Shown piece after piece: positions 1-7,876 of a stretch of 64,000 nucleotides of DNA. Where the stretch lies: assembly GCF_000472785.1 (NCBI RefSeq), contig NZ_AXAL01000013.1:62001-126000 (forward strand), given 5' to 3'. How positions within the stretch are numbered: the first letter of the stretch is position 1; each line of letters begins with the position of its first letter. The stretch comes from Mesorhizobium loti CJ3sym (GTDB lineage Bacteria > Pseudomonadota > Alphaproteobacteria > Rhizobiales > Rhizobiaceae). The position numbers and the translations under genes are program-made. The notes under the pieces are model-generated. The model saw only the letters and a list, made by a program, of their open reading frames with translations. It made no database searches and was not told the origin of the DNA.

Positions 1-225
1 CTCGATGGCCCAGAAACCGTAGCCCAGCAGCGACCACAGGCCGGCGTGCCGCAGGAAACGCATCCAGCTTTCCTCACGCGTGCGCGGCTTGCCACCGATG
101 AAGCGGGTGACGGTCGGGTCGGCCCACATGGCGGCATAGGCGTCGAAATCCTCCAGCCGGTGCGCCCGCAGGATAGTCCGCTTCGTCTCGATGACGGGGG
201 CGACAGTCGCTTGCGAATTGTTCAT
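1..225 (-). CDS. GNAT family N-acetyltransferase (N-terminal part, runs off left edge)
   Basis: Reading leftward from the ATG at 225, 75 codons are open to the window edge. The start of the protein has the ETKRTILRAHRLEDFDAYAA and WADPTVTRFIGGKP pattern typical of the RimJ/RimL branch of GNAT acetyltransferases, which move acetyl groups from acetyl-CoA to amines, often protein N-termini or small molecules. The acetyl-CoA binding loop would lie beyond the edge and is not visible, so the substrate cannot be guessed. The family call rests on N-terminal resemblance only. Confidence 0.75.
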   Translation of the reverse strand, partial: MNNSQATVAPVIETKRTILRAHRLEDFDAYAAMWADPTVTRFIGGKPRTREESWMRFLRHAGLWSLLGYGFWAIE

Positions 226-321
226 GGGATTTGCCTCGCTGATGGTGTCCGCGCTTAGCAAATCGGCCCGGCGGTGCAAGGGCCAGCAGAAGACGCGCCA
301 TCATCCAGGGAGGCGATACTC

Positions 322-372
322 ATGCCCGCTATGAGAATTCTGGTCGACGGTGCTATTTTTCCGGCAGGCTGA
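322..372 (+). other. possible 16-codon leader ORF
   Basis: A GGGAGG motif at about 309-314 sits 8 bases before an ATG that opens a 16-residue frame, MPAMRILVDGAIFPAG, ending in TGA. It lies 63 bases before the DUF2214 gene. The ribosome-binding site is better than that of the downstream gene, which is the only reason to list it. It could be a short leader peptide, a gene remnant or chance. Confidence 0.2.
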
Positions 373-435
373 TTCAGCACATTTGCGACGCGACCTCCTC
401 AACGCGGGCTGGTGCTCAAACCCAAGGGAAAAACC

Positions 436-891
436 ATGGACACGACCGATCTTGTGCTTGCCATTGTCCATCATCTGCTGGTGTTTTCCCTGGCAGGGAT
501 CATCGGCGCCGAATTCGTACTGATCCGCAGCGACCTGCCCGCCGCAACGCTCAAGCGGCTCGCCGGCATCGACCGTCACTATGGCATCATTGCCGCGCTC
601 ATCATCATCGTCGGCATCGGCCGTGTCGTCTGGGGCCTCAAGGGCTGGGAATTCTACGTCCACAACTGGGTGTTCTGGGGAAAGATGGCGGCGTTTGGCA
701 TTGTCGGGCTCCTGTCGATCATCCCGACCGTGCGCTTCATTTCCTGGAACCGGCAGGCCAGAGCCAATCCCGCCTACACCGTGCCGGCGAGCGAACTGGC
801 CTCGGTGAAGACCTATATCCGCGCCGAGGCCTTCGTCTTCCTGCTGATCCCGGTCTTCGCGGCGGCGATGGCGCGCGGTTACGGCTATTGA
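436..891 (+). CDS. DUF2214 family membrane protein
   Basis: A 151-residue integral membrane protein with four likely membrane segments: residues about 5-25, 50-70, 80-100 and 130-150. The opening MDTTDLVLAIVHHLLVFSLA, the HYGIIAALIIIVGIGRVVWG segment and the RAEAFVFLLIPVFAAAMARG end match the DUF2214 family, whose function is unknown. The ATG at 436 is preferred over the GTG at 412 because AAGGGAAA lies just before it and the family starts here. Its stop overlaps the end of nth on the other strand by 7 bases, so the two genes converge. Confidence 0.8.
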   Translation: MDTTDLVLAIVHHLLVFSLAGIIGAEFVLIRSDLPAATLKRLAGIDRHYGIIAALIIIVGIGRVVWGLKGWEFYVHNWVFWGKMAAFGIVGLLSIIPTVRFISWNRQARANPAYTVPASELASVKTYIRAEAFVFLLIPVFAAAMARGYGY

Positions 892-1691
892 CCGTCAGCG
901 GCGGACGTCTCTAGCGGAGCGATCGGCACCAGGGGCGCTGGAATGCTGGTCGTCTTCTCCTGCGCCTTGCAGATGTCGGCGATGACGCAGGCCGGGCAGT
1001 CCGGCTTGCGCGCCTTGCAGACATAGCGGCCATGCAGGATCAGCCAGTGATGCGCATGGCGCATATATTCGTCCGGGATGATCTTCAGCAGCCCCTGCTC
1101 GACCTGTTCAGGCGTCTTTCCGGGCGCCAGGCCGAGCCGGTTGCCGATGCGGAAAATATGCGTGTCGACCGCCATCGTGTGCTGGCCGAAGGCCATGTTG
1201 AGCACGACATTGGCTGTCTTGCGCCCGACGCCCGGCAGCTTGACCAACTCGTCGCGGTCATCAGGCACCTCGCCGCCATGGTCGCGGATCAGCGCCTCGG
1301 ACAATGCGACGACATTCTTGGCCTTGTTGCGCCACAGCCCAATGGTCCTGATATAGTCGCCGACCTTGGCCTCACCCAGCGCCAGCATTTTCTGCGGCGT
1401 ATCGGCAACCTTGAACAGCGCCCGCGTTGCCTTGTTGACGCCGGCGTCGGTTGCTTGCGCCGAAAGCACCACCGCAACCAGCAGGGTGAAGGCGTTGACA
1501 TGTTCGAGTTCGCCCTTCGGCTCCGGCCGCTGCACGGAAAAGCGCCGGAAAATCTCATGCACTTCGGCCGTGCTGTAGCGCGAAGTTCGCCGCACCGGCC
1601 GTGGGCGCGGCTTGGCATTCGAACCATCGCGCCGTCCGGGCAACGGTTCATTTTTGGGCATGGAAGAATCTTTGGACTTGGGGCTCGCCAT
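885..1691 (-). CDS. nth: endonuclease III
   Basis: A 268-residue base-excision repair enzyme: a DNA glycosylase and AP lyase that removes oxidised pyrimidines. The helix-hairpin-helix LPGVGRKTANVVLNMAFG carries the catalytic lysine. VDTHIFRIGNRLGL carries the catalytic aspartate. The C-terminal cluster C-x6-C-x2-C-x5-C (CKARKPDCPACVIADIC) binds the 4Fe-4S cluster. The start at 1691 is chosen because AGGAGGG lies 4-5 bases upstream. Earlier and later in-frame ATGs (1724, 1661) lack such a site. An N-terminal extension of about 45 residues rich in Arg, Lys and Ser precedes the catalytic core. The gene is divergent from the DUF2244 gene, with 22 bases between starts. Confidence 0.96.
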   Translation of the reverse strand: MASPKSKDSSMPKNEPLPGRRDGSNAKPRPRPVRRTSRYSTAEVHEIFRRFSVQRPEPKGELEHVNAFTLLVAVVLSAQATDAGVNKATRALFKVADTPQKMLALGEAKVGDYIRTIGLWRNKAKNVVALSEALIRDHGGEVPDDRDELVKLPGVGRKTANVVLNMAFGQHTMAVDTHIFRIGNRLGLAPGKTPEQVEQGLLKIIPDEYMRHAHHWLILHGRYVCKARKPDCPACVIADICKAQEKTTSIPAPLVPIAPLETSAADGQ

Positions 1692-1705
1692 TTCCCTCCT
1701 ATAAT
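1678..1705 (+). promoter_or_regulatory. sigma-70-like promoter giving a leaderless transcript of the DUF2244 gene
   Basis: A perfect TATAAT lies at 1700-1705 and a weaker TTGGGG at 1678-1683, 16 bases upstream. The usual start point about 7 bases after the -10 box falls at about 1712, two bases before the ATG at 1714. No Shine-Dalgarno precedes that ATG, which fits a leaderless mRNA. The opposite strand of the same 22 bases carries the nth ribosome-binding site. Confidence 0.5.
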
Positions 1706-1713
1706 ATCCCGTC

Positions 1714-2208
1714 ATGAGCGACACAAACGCCTCGTTTAAGGCTGACGAGCCCTTCTTTCACGCATTGCTGACCCCGCACCGGTCGCTGGGCAGGACAGGC
1801 TTCCTGATCCTGATGGGCGCGCTGCTGTTCGGCTGGCTGGTCACCGGCGCGTTTTTCCTGTCGCGCGGCGCCTGGCCGGTGTTCGGCTTCTTCGGGCTTG
1901 ACGTTGTCGCCGTCTATATCGCCTTCCGTTCCAACTACCGCGCCGCCCGCGCCCGCGAGGAGGTGTCGGTCTCGCGCACCAGCCTCGACATCCGCAAGAC
2001 CGCCCCTTCGGGAAAATCGGAAGCGCATCGCTTCAACCCGTTCTGGGCACGGTTTTCGGTTGCCCGTCACGCTGAGATCGGCATCACCCGGATGACAGTA
2101 GAAGGGGAAGGCCAAAACGTGCCGATCGGCGGCTTTCTCGACCCCGAATCCCGCGAGAGTTTTGCCACCGCCTTTTCGCGCGCGCTGGCGACCGCCAAGG
2201 CGCGCTGA
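1714..2208 (+). CDS. DUF2244 domain-containing membrane protein
   Basis: A 164-residue protein with two adjacent hydrophobic segments (about residues 27-50 and 54-75) followed by a cytoplasmic beta-rich domain. The NPFWARFSV and IGGFLDPESRESFATAFSRAL segments match the alphaproteobacterial DUF2244 family, which is usually encoded near nth or cytochrome oxidase genes and has no assigned function. It is divergent from nth. No ribosome-binding site is visible, and a consensus -10 box ends 8 bases before the start. Confidence 0.85.
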   Translation: MSDTNASFKADEPFFHALLTPHRSLGRTGFLILMGALLFGWLVTGAFFLSRGAWPVFGFFGLDVVAVYIAFRSNYRAARAREEVSVSRTSLDIRKTAPSGKSEAHRFNPFWARFSVARHAEIGITRMTVEGEGQNVPIGGFLDPESRESFATAFSRALATAKAR

Positions 2209-2344
2209 TTCCCGAACGGGTGCGCACCGCCCTTTTATCCTCGCTGGAATTTGCTCGTTCGTCAGCCACAGGCGCAAGAAGGCAAGTTTTCGGGTGGCGG
2301 CCTGCGCCCCAAGGGGCGATATTCCGGGCCAGGGAGACAGTTCG

Positions 2345-3223
2345 ATGAGCACACAGACAGCAGTCCTCAAAAAGGACATTACGCCGCAAGGCAGCGACTA
2401 CGAGATCGTGCGCCGCGCCATCGAGAAGATCAGCCTCGATTATCGCGACCAGCCATCGCTGGAGGAACTGGCCGAGGAGGTCGGCGAGACGCCGACCGGC
2501 CTGCAGAAACTCTTCACCCGCTGGGCCGGCCTGTCACCAAAAGCCTTCCTGCAGGCGGTGACGCTCGACCATGCGCGCCGGCTGCTGGATTCCGGTATGC
2601 CGTTGCTCGAAACCTCGTTCGAACTGGGCATGTCCGGCCCCGGCCGGCTGCATGACCTGTTCGTCACCCATGAGGCGATGTCGCCGGGCGACTACAAGAC
2701 GCGCGGCGCTGGCCTCACCATCCGCTACGGCTACCATGCCTCGCCGTTCGGCACCGCCCTGATCATGGCCACCGACCGCGGGCTTGCCGGTCTTGCCTTC
2801 AGCGACCCCGGTGAAGAACGTGCATCGTTCGCCGACATGTCCAGCCGCTGGCCAAATGCCATCTATGTCGAGGACATGGCGGGGACCGGTCCTTATGCCG
2901 CGCGTATCTTCGACCAGACGCTGTGGCGCCCCGACCAGCCGCTGCATGTCGTCATGATCGGCACCGACTTCCAGGTTCGCGTCTGGGAGGCGCTGCTGCA
3001 GATTCCGATGGGCAAGGCGCGCACCTATTCCTCGATCGCCGCCAGCATCGGCGCGCCGAGCGCCAGCCGCGCCGTCGGTGCCGCCAATGGCGCCAACCCG
3101 CTCTCCTTCGTTGTGCCTTGTCACCGCGCCATCGGCAAGTCCGGCGACCTCACCGGCTATCACTGGGGCCTGACCCGCAAGCGGGCCATCCTGGGTTGGG
3201 AGGCGGGGCAAGTAGCGTCGTGA
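2345..3223 (+). CDS. AraC-type HTH / methylated-DNA-[protein]-cysteine S-methyltransferase
   Basis: A 292-residue Ada-like protein without the N-terminal zinc/phosphotriester domain. Residues about 15-110 form an AraC-type helix-turn-helix region (LEELAEEVGETPTGLQKLFT and LLETSFELGMSGPGRLHDLF). The C-terminal half is the O6-methylguanine methyltransferase domain, with the acceptor cysteine in VVPCHRAIG at residue 259 and the usual GMGKARTYS-like segment before it (IPMGKARTYSSIAASIG). It transfers alkyl groups from O6-alkylguanine to itself. AGGGAG lies about 8 bases before the ATG. It could also act as a regulator, but lacking the Ada methyl-sensing Cys it would not be a classical Ada switch. 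Confidence 0.9.
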   Translation: MSTQTAVLKKDITPQGSDYEIVRRAIEKISLDYRDQPSLEELAEEVGETPTGLQKLFTRWAGLSPKAFLQAVTLDHARRLLDSGMPLLETSFELGMSGPGRLHDLFVTHEAMSPGDYKTRGAGLTIRYGYHASPFGTALIMATDRGLAGLAFSDPGEERASFADMSSRWPNAIYVEDMAGTGPYAARIFDQTLWRPDQPLHVVMIGTDFQVRVWEALLQIPMGKARTYSSIAASIGAPSASRAVGAANGANPLSFVVPCHRAIGKSGDLTGYHWGLTRKRAILGWEAGQVAS

Positions 3224-3367
3224 ATATCGATTTTCCAATTGTTGCCGTATAAATCTACATATCCTTACAGATGAGAAGTATTGATAGCAATTCTGTGACG
3301 TTTTTATTTATTGCAACCCGCGACAACCCACCGGTTGCGTAACAGCTACTTCAACTAACTATTTTAG

Positions 3368-3383
3368 TTTACCCTAAATTAAC
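3368..3383 (+). promoter_or_regulatory. CtrA-like box upstream of the coat-U-like operon
   Basis: TTTA-N7-TTAAC lies 60 bases before the first operon gene, one mismatch from the alphaproteobacterial CtrA recognition sequence TTAA-N7-TTAA(C). The surrounding 3224-3443 stretch is much more AT-rich than the genes and also holds a CAACC-CACC-GGTTG dyad near 3325. Surface appendage genes are common CtrA targets. A match in AT-rich DNA can arise by chance. Confidence 0.35.
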
Positions 3384-3443
3384 CACGATAAAGCGATGAT
3401 GACCCATATTAATTCGGGCAATCCGGCTTAATAGGAGGTCTCG

Positions 3444-3914
3444 ATGAATTTGTTTCGCACTGCCTTCGGTGCAGCCATGCTGGTCGCCTGTATGAATCAA
3501 GCGGCGTTAGCCACGACGCAGAATGTCATTTTCAATGGCACGATCACCGCGACCTGTACACTGGTGGTCGCCACCAACGGCACGATGACGGTCAGCCCCG
3601 ATCTCCAATCGCTGAGCTCGCACAACAGCGGCGGCTCAGCAGGGACGGTCACGCTTACCACCACCGGAGGTGTGTCGCTGAGCGTAGACCCGGTCACCAC
3701 CACCACGGTGCCAGCCGCCGACACCACCGCCATCACCTGGACGCCAACCTATTCGACCAGCGGTACCCACACGATCGCGGAGACAGGCTCGGCCACCAGC
3801 CTGACTGCCCCCGGTGCCGATCTCGTCTCGGTCCACCTCGCCGGCACCAAGGGCGGCAGCAACCGCTTCGCCTCCGGAAACTATCAGGCAACGGTAACGG
3901 TGCGCTGCGAATAG
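3444..3914 (+). CDS. exported spore coat U-like pilus subunit (first paralog)
   Basis: A 156-residue exported protein. A signal peptide covers about residues 1-23 (AAMLVACMNQAALA). The mature part is beta-rich and Thr/Ser/Gly-rich, opens with TITATCTLVVATNGTMTVSP and ends GNYQATVTVRCE, so two cysteines near the ends can form the disulfide usual in Csu/spore coat U-type subunits. AGGAGG lies 6 bases before the ATG. It is the first gene of a tight operon and is clearly paralogous to the fourth gene, sharing the start and end motifs. The fold assignment comes from the motif layout. The polymer it may build is unknown. Confidence 0.7.
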   Translation: MNLFRTAFGAAMLVACMNQAALATTQNVIFNGTITATCTLVVATNGTMTVSPDLQSLSSHNSGGSAGTVTLTTTGGVSLSVDPVTTTTVPAADTTAITWTPTYSTSGTHTIAETGSATSLTAPGADLVSVHLAGTKGGSNRFASGNYQATVTVRCE

Positions 3915-3934
3915 CCCTCGGGAAGGAGGCATCC

Positions 3935-4327
3935 TTGACATTTTTTGGAACCTTGGCGACGGCGCTGGCCGTCGGCCTGATACCTGTTGCCGCCGTGGCC
4001 CAGTCGATGTCGCCGATGCGAGGCGAGGTCAACAGTTTCACCGACGTCTTCGCGGTCCGCGTTTTTCCGGCCAATCCCTACGACCAGAAGATCAAGATCG
4101 AAGTCCACGTCTACGACCAGGATTTTCAGCCAGTAGAGGCCAAAATCTCTCCCAGCGTCTTCCAGTTGCCTTCGCAGGCTTCCCGCCCCGTCCTTGTGGT
4201 CGTGCCCTTTGACGGCGCCCCCGACCGCAAGGTGCGTATCTGTACCGAAAGCATCCCCTTTCCCAATCAGCAGACCCAGATAAAGGCACAGATATGCGGA
4301 AAGTTCTTTGGACATCGCAAGTCCTGA
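3935..4327 (+). CDS. single-domain PapD-like periplasmic chaperone
   Basis: A 130-residue exported protein with a TTG start, supported by GGAAGGAGG ending 5 bases upstream. A signal peptide covers about residues 1-22. The rest resembles only the N-terminal domain of fimbrial chaperones: VFAVRVFPANPYDQKIKIEV for the early strands, then SPSVFQLPSQASRPVLVVVP and RKVRICTESIPFP, which mirror the chaperone P-x-x-x-x-L-x-P-G and V-R-V-x-x-x-x-x-P pattern. Classical chaperones have about 230 residues and two domains. The second is absent here and the downstream gene overlaps the end, so truncation appears natural rather than a frameshift. It probably protects the coat-U-like subunits in the periplasm. 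Confidence 0.6.
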   Translation: MTFFGTLATALAVGLIPVAAVAQSMSPMRGEVNSFTDVFAVRVFPANPYDQKIKIEVHVYDQDFQPVEAKISPSVFQLPSQASRPVLVVVPFDGAPDRKVRICTESIPFPNQQTQIKAQICGKFFGHRKS

Positions 4328-4812
4328 CGCTGGCACTCGCGGTTGCCACCGCAAGCGCCGCGCCGGCTCTGGCCCAGGATGTCTACAACCTCAACCAGAA
4401 CGAGACCGGCTTCAATTTGCCCGGCGTTACCTTGCCCCAGGGCCAGGACGAGGTACACGCTGCCGACGGCACCACCTGCCGCTCGGCGGTTTCCGGAAGC
4501 GGTGCCTATCTCGATCTCGGCGTCATCAGGGGCAACAACCAGTCGAACAATGACGTCGCCACCTATGGCCGGGTGGTGATCCCGATTGGCCGGACGCCGA
4601 AGCGTCTCGACTGCAGCCGGCTCTATGAACTTGAGGTGCAGCGCCTGCAGATGGAGCTCAAACTGTTGAAGATGGGCGTCAATGTCGACGGCGGCACGAC
4701 GGCAAGCGTTGCCACAACTGCTCCCGCGGCCGCATCACCCGGATGGGCCAACGAGGGCTGGAGCCTCAGGACTGGAAATGGCGATGGCAAGAAAAAGAGG
4801 AAGAAGAAATAA
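4294..4812 (+). CDS. exported protein of unknown function in the coat-U-like operon
   Basis: A 172-residue protein not recognised beyond its layout. A signal peptide covers residues 1-28 (cleaved after APALA). A conserved-looking middle has two cysteines (TTCRSAVSGSGAYLDLGVIR and PKRLDCSRLYELEVQRLQME), followed by a predicted helix, a Thr/Ala/Pro linker and a very basic end (KKKRKKK). It overlaps the chaperone-like gene by 34 bases and the next gene by 35 bases, so the four products are probably made together. The basic tail could anchor the protein to anionic envelope polymers. This is inference. Confidence 0.6.
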   Translation: MRKVLWTSQVLTLALAVATASAAPALAQDVYNLNQNETGFNLPGVTLPQGQDEVHAADGTTCRSAVSGSGAYLDLGVIRGNNQSNNDVATYGRVVIPIGRTPKRLDCSRLYELEVQRLQMELKLLKMGVNVDGGTTASVATTAPAAASPGWANEGWSLRTGNGDGKKKRKKK

Positions 4813-5269
4813 CCGCGCGCTGCTTGCGATGGCAGCCCTCGCCGGCTTCAGCCTTCCGGTGCAGGCGGCCATCATCGGCACCTGCACCATCATGGTCGGG
4901 GCATCGGGAACAATGACCGCAAATCCCGCCATCGGCATACTGGGCTCCAAACAGGCAGGCGGATCGAGCGCCAGCGCCACGGTGGTGGCAAACTCGCTGC
5001 TGTGCTCGATACTTAATTTGCTGGACTGTTATTCTGTTTCGGCGCCGGCACCTGCCGCATTTTCGTCCGCGCCGAGCGGCGGCGGCACCAATGTGACCTT
5101 CGCCTCGGTCTTCCGTCTCGATGGCTCGGGTGTCGACACCAACGGAAGCGTGCCGCAAAGGGTCGTCAACGGCACCCACAGCATGCAGGTCGATCTCACC
5201 GCCACCAAGTCGAGCGGCATCTTTCCCGCCGGCAACTATCAGGGCATCGTCACGGTGCGCTGCGAATAG
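4778..5269 (+). CDS. exported spore coat U-like pilus subunit (second paralog)
   Basis: A 163-residue exported protein beginning inside the preceding gene. After an Arg/Lys-rich start and a signal segment (LLAMAALAGFSLPVQA) come TCTIMVGASGTMTANP and, at the end, GNYQGIVTVRCE. These match the first operon gene (TCTLVVATNGTMTVSP and GNYQATVTVRCE) and mark the two as paralogs. It has two extra cysteines in LLCSILNLLDCYS, unlike its partner. The start at 4778 is chosen because it precedes the signal peptide directly. The ATG at 4784 is the alternative. No usher or adhesin gene follows within the window. Confidence 0.65.
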   Translation: MAMARKRGRRNNRALLAMAALAGFSLPVQAAIIGTCTIMVGASGTMTANPAIGILGSKQAGGSSASATVVANSLLCSILNLLDCYSVSAPAPAAFSSAPSGGGTNVTFASVFRLDGSGVDTNGSVPQRVVNGTHSMQVDLTATKSSGIFPAGNYQGIVTVRCE

Positions 5270-5413
5270 GCCAGGATACCACAAATCAAGCTGGACCATT
5301 CGCGTGGTCTGGCAAGCCGCGGCCTTACAGGCTAGCTTCCCGCGCGATTGGAACGACCTGCGTTCGCCCGAACGCTCTGGACATCTTGAACTTGCGCTGG
5401 CAGGAGGCCTTGC

Positions 5414-6319
5414 TTGATTATCGTTATCGGCTCGATCAACCTCGATCTGATCGCCAATGTCGACCGTTTACCGAGCCCCGGCGAAACGGTCAGCGGTTCC
5501 CGTTTCGCCACCGCGCCCGGCGGCAAGGGTGCCAACCAGGCGCTGGCTGCCGCGCGCGCCGGCGCCTCGGTGCGCATGGTCGGCGCGGTCGGCAAGGACA
5601 GTTTCGCCGCCGAGGCGCTGGCACTGATGCGCCAAGCCAAGGTCGACCTGTCGGGCGTGGGAGAAACCTTTGCCTCGACCGGCACGGCGCTGATCATGGT
5701 CGGCGACGATGGCGAAAACATCATCGCCGTGGTCCCCGGCGCCAATGGCTCCGTGGTGCCCGGCGATCTTTCCAAGGCCTTGCTGGAAAAGGGCGATGTC
5801 GTGCTGCTGCAGCATGAGATCCCGCTGGCGACCGTCGATGCCGCGCTCGACCAGGCAAGAGCCGTCGGCGCCGTCACCGTGCTCAACACCGCACCCTTCC
5901 AGGGTCAAGCAGCCGCGTTTCTCGGCAAGGCCGACTATGCCGTTGCCAACGAGACCGAGTTCGACCTCTATGGCGAGGCTCTGAAGCTGAACGGCCGCGA
6001 CCGGGCGGCCCGCATGCGCGACTTCGCCGGGAAAACCGGCCGTACCATCGTCGTCACGCTCGGCGGCGACGGCGTGATGGCGGCGACACCGACCGATTTC
6101 CTCACCGTTCCGGCGATGAAGATCACCCCCGTCGACACGGTCGGCGCCGGCGACACCTTCTGTGGCTATTTCGCCGCCGGCCTCTCGTCCGGCCTGGCGC
6201 TCGACAAGGCACTGGCGCGTGCCGGCGCGGCCGGCTCGCTGGCCTGCCTGAAGCCTGGCGCCCAGCCGGCGATCCCGCTTGCCAGGGATGTCGATCAGGC
6301 TTTGCAGGAAACCCGCTGA
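5414..6319 (+). CDS. rbsK: ribokinase
   Basis: A 301-residue PfkB-family sugar kinase that phosphorylates ribose with ATP, feeding the pentose phosphate pathway. The family signatures are clear: the N-terminal GSINLDLIANVDRLPSPGET, the glycine-rich PGGKGANQALAAAR near residue 40, and the C-terminal DTVGAGDTFCGYFAAGLS with the catalytic aspartate. Translation starts at TTG, preceded by CAGGAGG with 6 bases spacing; no ATG is available. The next gene starts one base after its stop, so the two are co-transcribed. The nucleoside hydrolase at 8531-9472, which would supply ribose, lies nearby. Confidence 0.92.
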   Translation: MIIVIGSINLDLIANVDRLPSPGETVSGSRFATAPGGKGANQALAAARAGASVRMVGAVGKDSFAAEALALMRQAKVDLSGVGETFASTGTALIMVGDDGENIIAVVPGANGSVVPGDLSKALLEKGDVVLLQHEIPLATVDAALDQARAVGAVTVLNTAPFQGQAAAFLGKADYAVANETEFDLYGEALKLNGRDRAARMRDFAGKTGRTIVVTLGGDGVMAATPTDFLTVPAMKITPVDTVGAGDTFCGYFAAGLSSGLALDKALARAGAAGSLACLKPGAQPAIPLARDVDQALQETR

Positions 6320-6320
6320 A

Positions 6321-7769
6321 ATGATGCGCCTCCAAACCAAACATGCCGTGCCGCCGGCCGGCGACATCTGCCGCCTGTCCGCTGTCGAACTGGCCGACGC
6401 GATCCGCCACAAGAAGCTTTCCGTACGCGAGGTGGTGACCGCCTTCCTCGACCGCATCGAGGCGGTCAACCCGCTGGTCAACGCCATCGTCTCGTTGCGC
6501 GATCGCAGCGACATCCTGCGCGAGGCAGATGCCGCCGATATCAGGCGAGCCGATGGCGAAACCGGGACACTTTTCGGCCTGCCGATCGCCATCAAGGACC
6601 TTGCCTCGACCACGGGCCTCAGGACTTCCTTCGGCTCGCCGATCTTCGCCGATTTCGTGCCGCAGGAAGACGATTTCTTCGTCGAGCGCATTCGCGAGGC
6701 CGGCGCCATCATCATCGGCAAGACCAATGTCCCCGAATTCGGGCTGGGATCCAACACCTACAACAACGTCTTCGGGCCGACGCTGAACGCTTTCGATCCC
6801 GCGCTAACCGCCGGCGGATCGAGCGGCGGCGCTGCGGTGGCGCTGGCGCTCGACATGGTGCCTGTCGCCGACGGCAGCGACTTTGGCGGCTCGCTGCGCA
6901 ATCCCGCGGCCTGGAACAATGTCTACGGCTTCCGGCCGTCGCAGGGGCTTGTGCCTGGCGGGCCGGACTTCGAGGTCTTTCATGCGCAGATGGGCGTCGA
7001 GGGGCCGATGGGCCGCAACGTCGCCGACATGGCGCTGCTGCTCGACGTGCAGTCGGGCTACCACCCGCAGGCGCCCTTGTCCTATGAGAAACCCGGCTCG
7101 TTCCTCGAAGGGCTCGCAGTGCCGTCAGCCGGCGGTCGCATCGCCTGGCTCAGTGACCTCGGCGGCCATTTGCCGATCGAACCCGGCATCCTTGAGCTAT
7201 GCGAGGCGGCACTCGGCCGCTTCGCGGATGCATCCTTCACAACTGAACCCTTGCTGCCGGATTTCGATTTCGAGGCGCTGTGGCAGGCCTTCGTGACGTT
7301 GCGCCAGGCCAGCAGCGGCTGCGCGCTCAAAATCCACTACGACGATCCCGCCAGGCGCGGCCTGCTGAAGCCCGAAGCCATCTGGGAAGTCGAGAATGCG
7401 ATGCGGCTCAGCGCGCCGCAAATCCGCGCGGCCTCGGTCGTGCGCACCTCCTGGCACACCACGCTGCTGTCGATCTTCGACCGCTTCGACCTCATCGCCC
7501 TGCCGACCGCACAGGTCTTCCCCTTCGAAATCGGCACCCACTGGCCGCGCGAGGTCGCCGGACGGGCGATGGACAGCTATCACCGCTGGATGCAGGTTTC
7601 CGCCTACGCCACGCTGGGCGGCTGTCCGGCGGTCAATGTTCCCGTCGGCTTCGACGACCAGGGCCGGCCGATGGGCATGCAGCTGATCGGACGGCCGCGC
7701 GGCGACCTTGCCGTGCTGAAGGCGGCGGCGGCCTACGAGACGACACTGCCCTGGCAGACTGGCGCCTGA
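6321..7769 (+). CDS. amidase (amidase signature family)
   Basis: A 482-residue amidase that hydrolyses carboxamides. The Ser-cisSer-Lys triad is visible: the lysine in LPIAIKDLAS, and the glycine- and serine-rich AGGSSGGAAVALALDMVP followed by DFGGSLRNPAAW carry the serines. The family includes GatA and many catabolic amidases. No GatB or GatC is adjacent, so this is more likely a catabolic amidase. It follows rbsK by one base, with CAGGAAA about 10 bases before the first ATG. A second ATG follows immediately and could be the true start. Confidence 0.9.
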   Translation: MMRLQTKHAVPPAGDICRLSAVELADAIRHKKLSVREVVTAFLDRIEAVNPLVNAIVSLRDRSDILREADAADIRRADGETGTLFGLPIAIKDLASTTGLRTSFGSPIFADFVPQEDDFFVERIREAGAIIIGKTNVPEFGLGSNTYNNVFGPTLNAFDPALTAGGSSGGAAVALALDMVPVADGSDFGGSLRNPAAWNNVYGFRPSQGLVPGGPDFEVFHAQMGVEGPMGRNVADMALLLDVQSGYHPQAPLSYEKPGSFLEGLAVPSAGGRIAWLSDLGGHLPIEPGILELCEAALGRFADASFTTEPLLPDFDFEALWQAFVTLRQASSGCALKIHYDDPARRGLLKPEAIWEVENAMRLSAPQIRAASVVRTSWHTTLLSIFDRFDLIALPTAQVFPFEIGTHWPREVAGRAMDSYHRWMQVSAYATLGGCPAVNVPVGFDDQGRPMGMQLIGRPRGDLAVLKAAAAYETTLPWQTGA

Positions 7770-7876
7770 CCCGGGTGCAACAACGCAGCGCTTCGCGCAT
7801 GTCTTGCGCGGAAACTGTCGTCATGCATTGATTGTCCCCAGTCGCGCCGCGTCAGCGGCATTCCAAGGGAAAAGCC

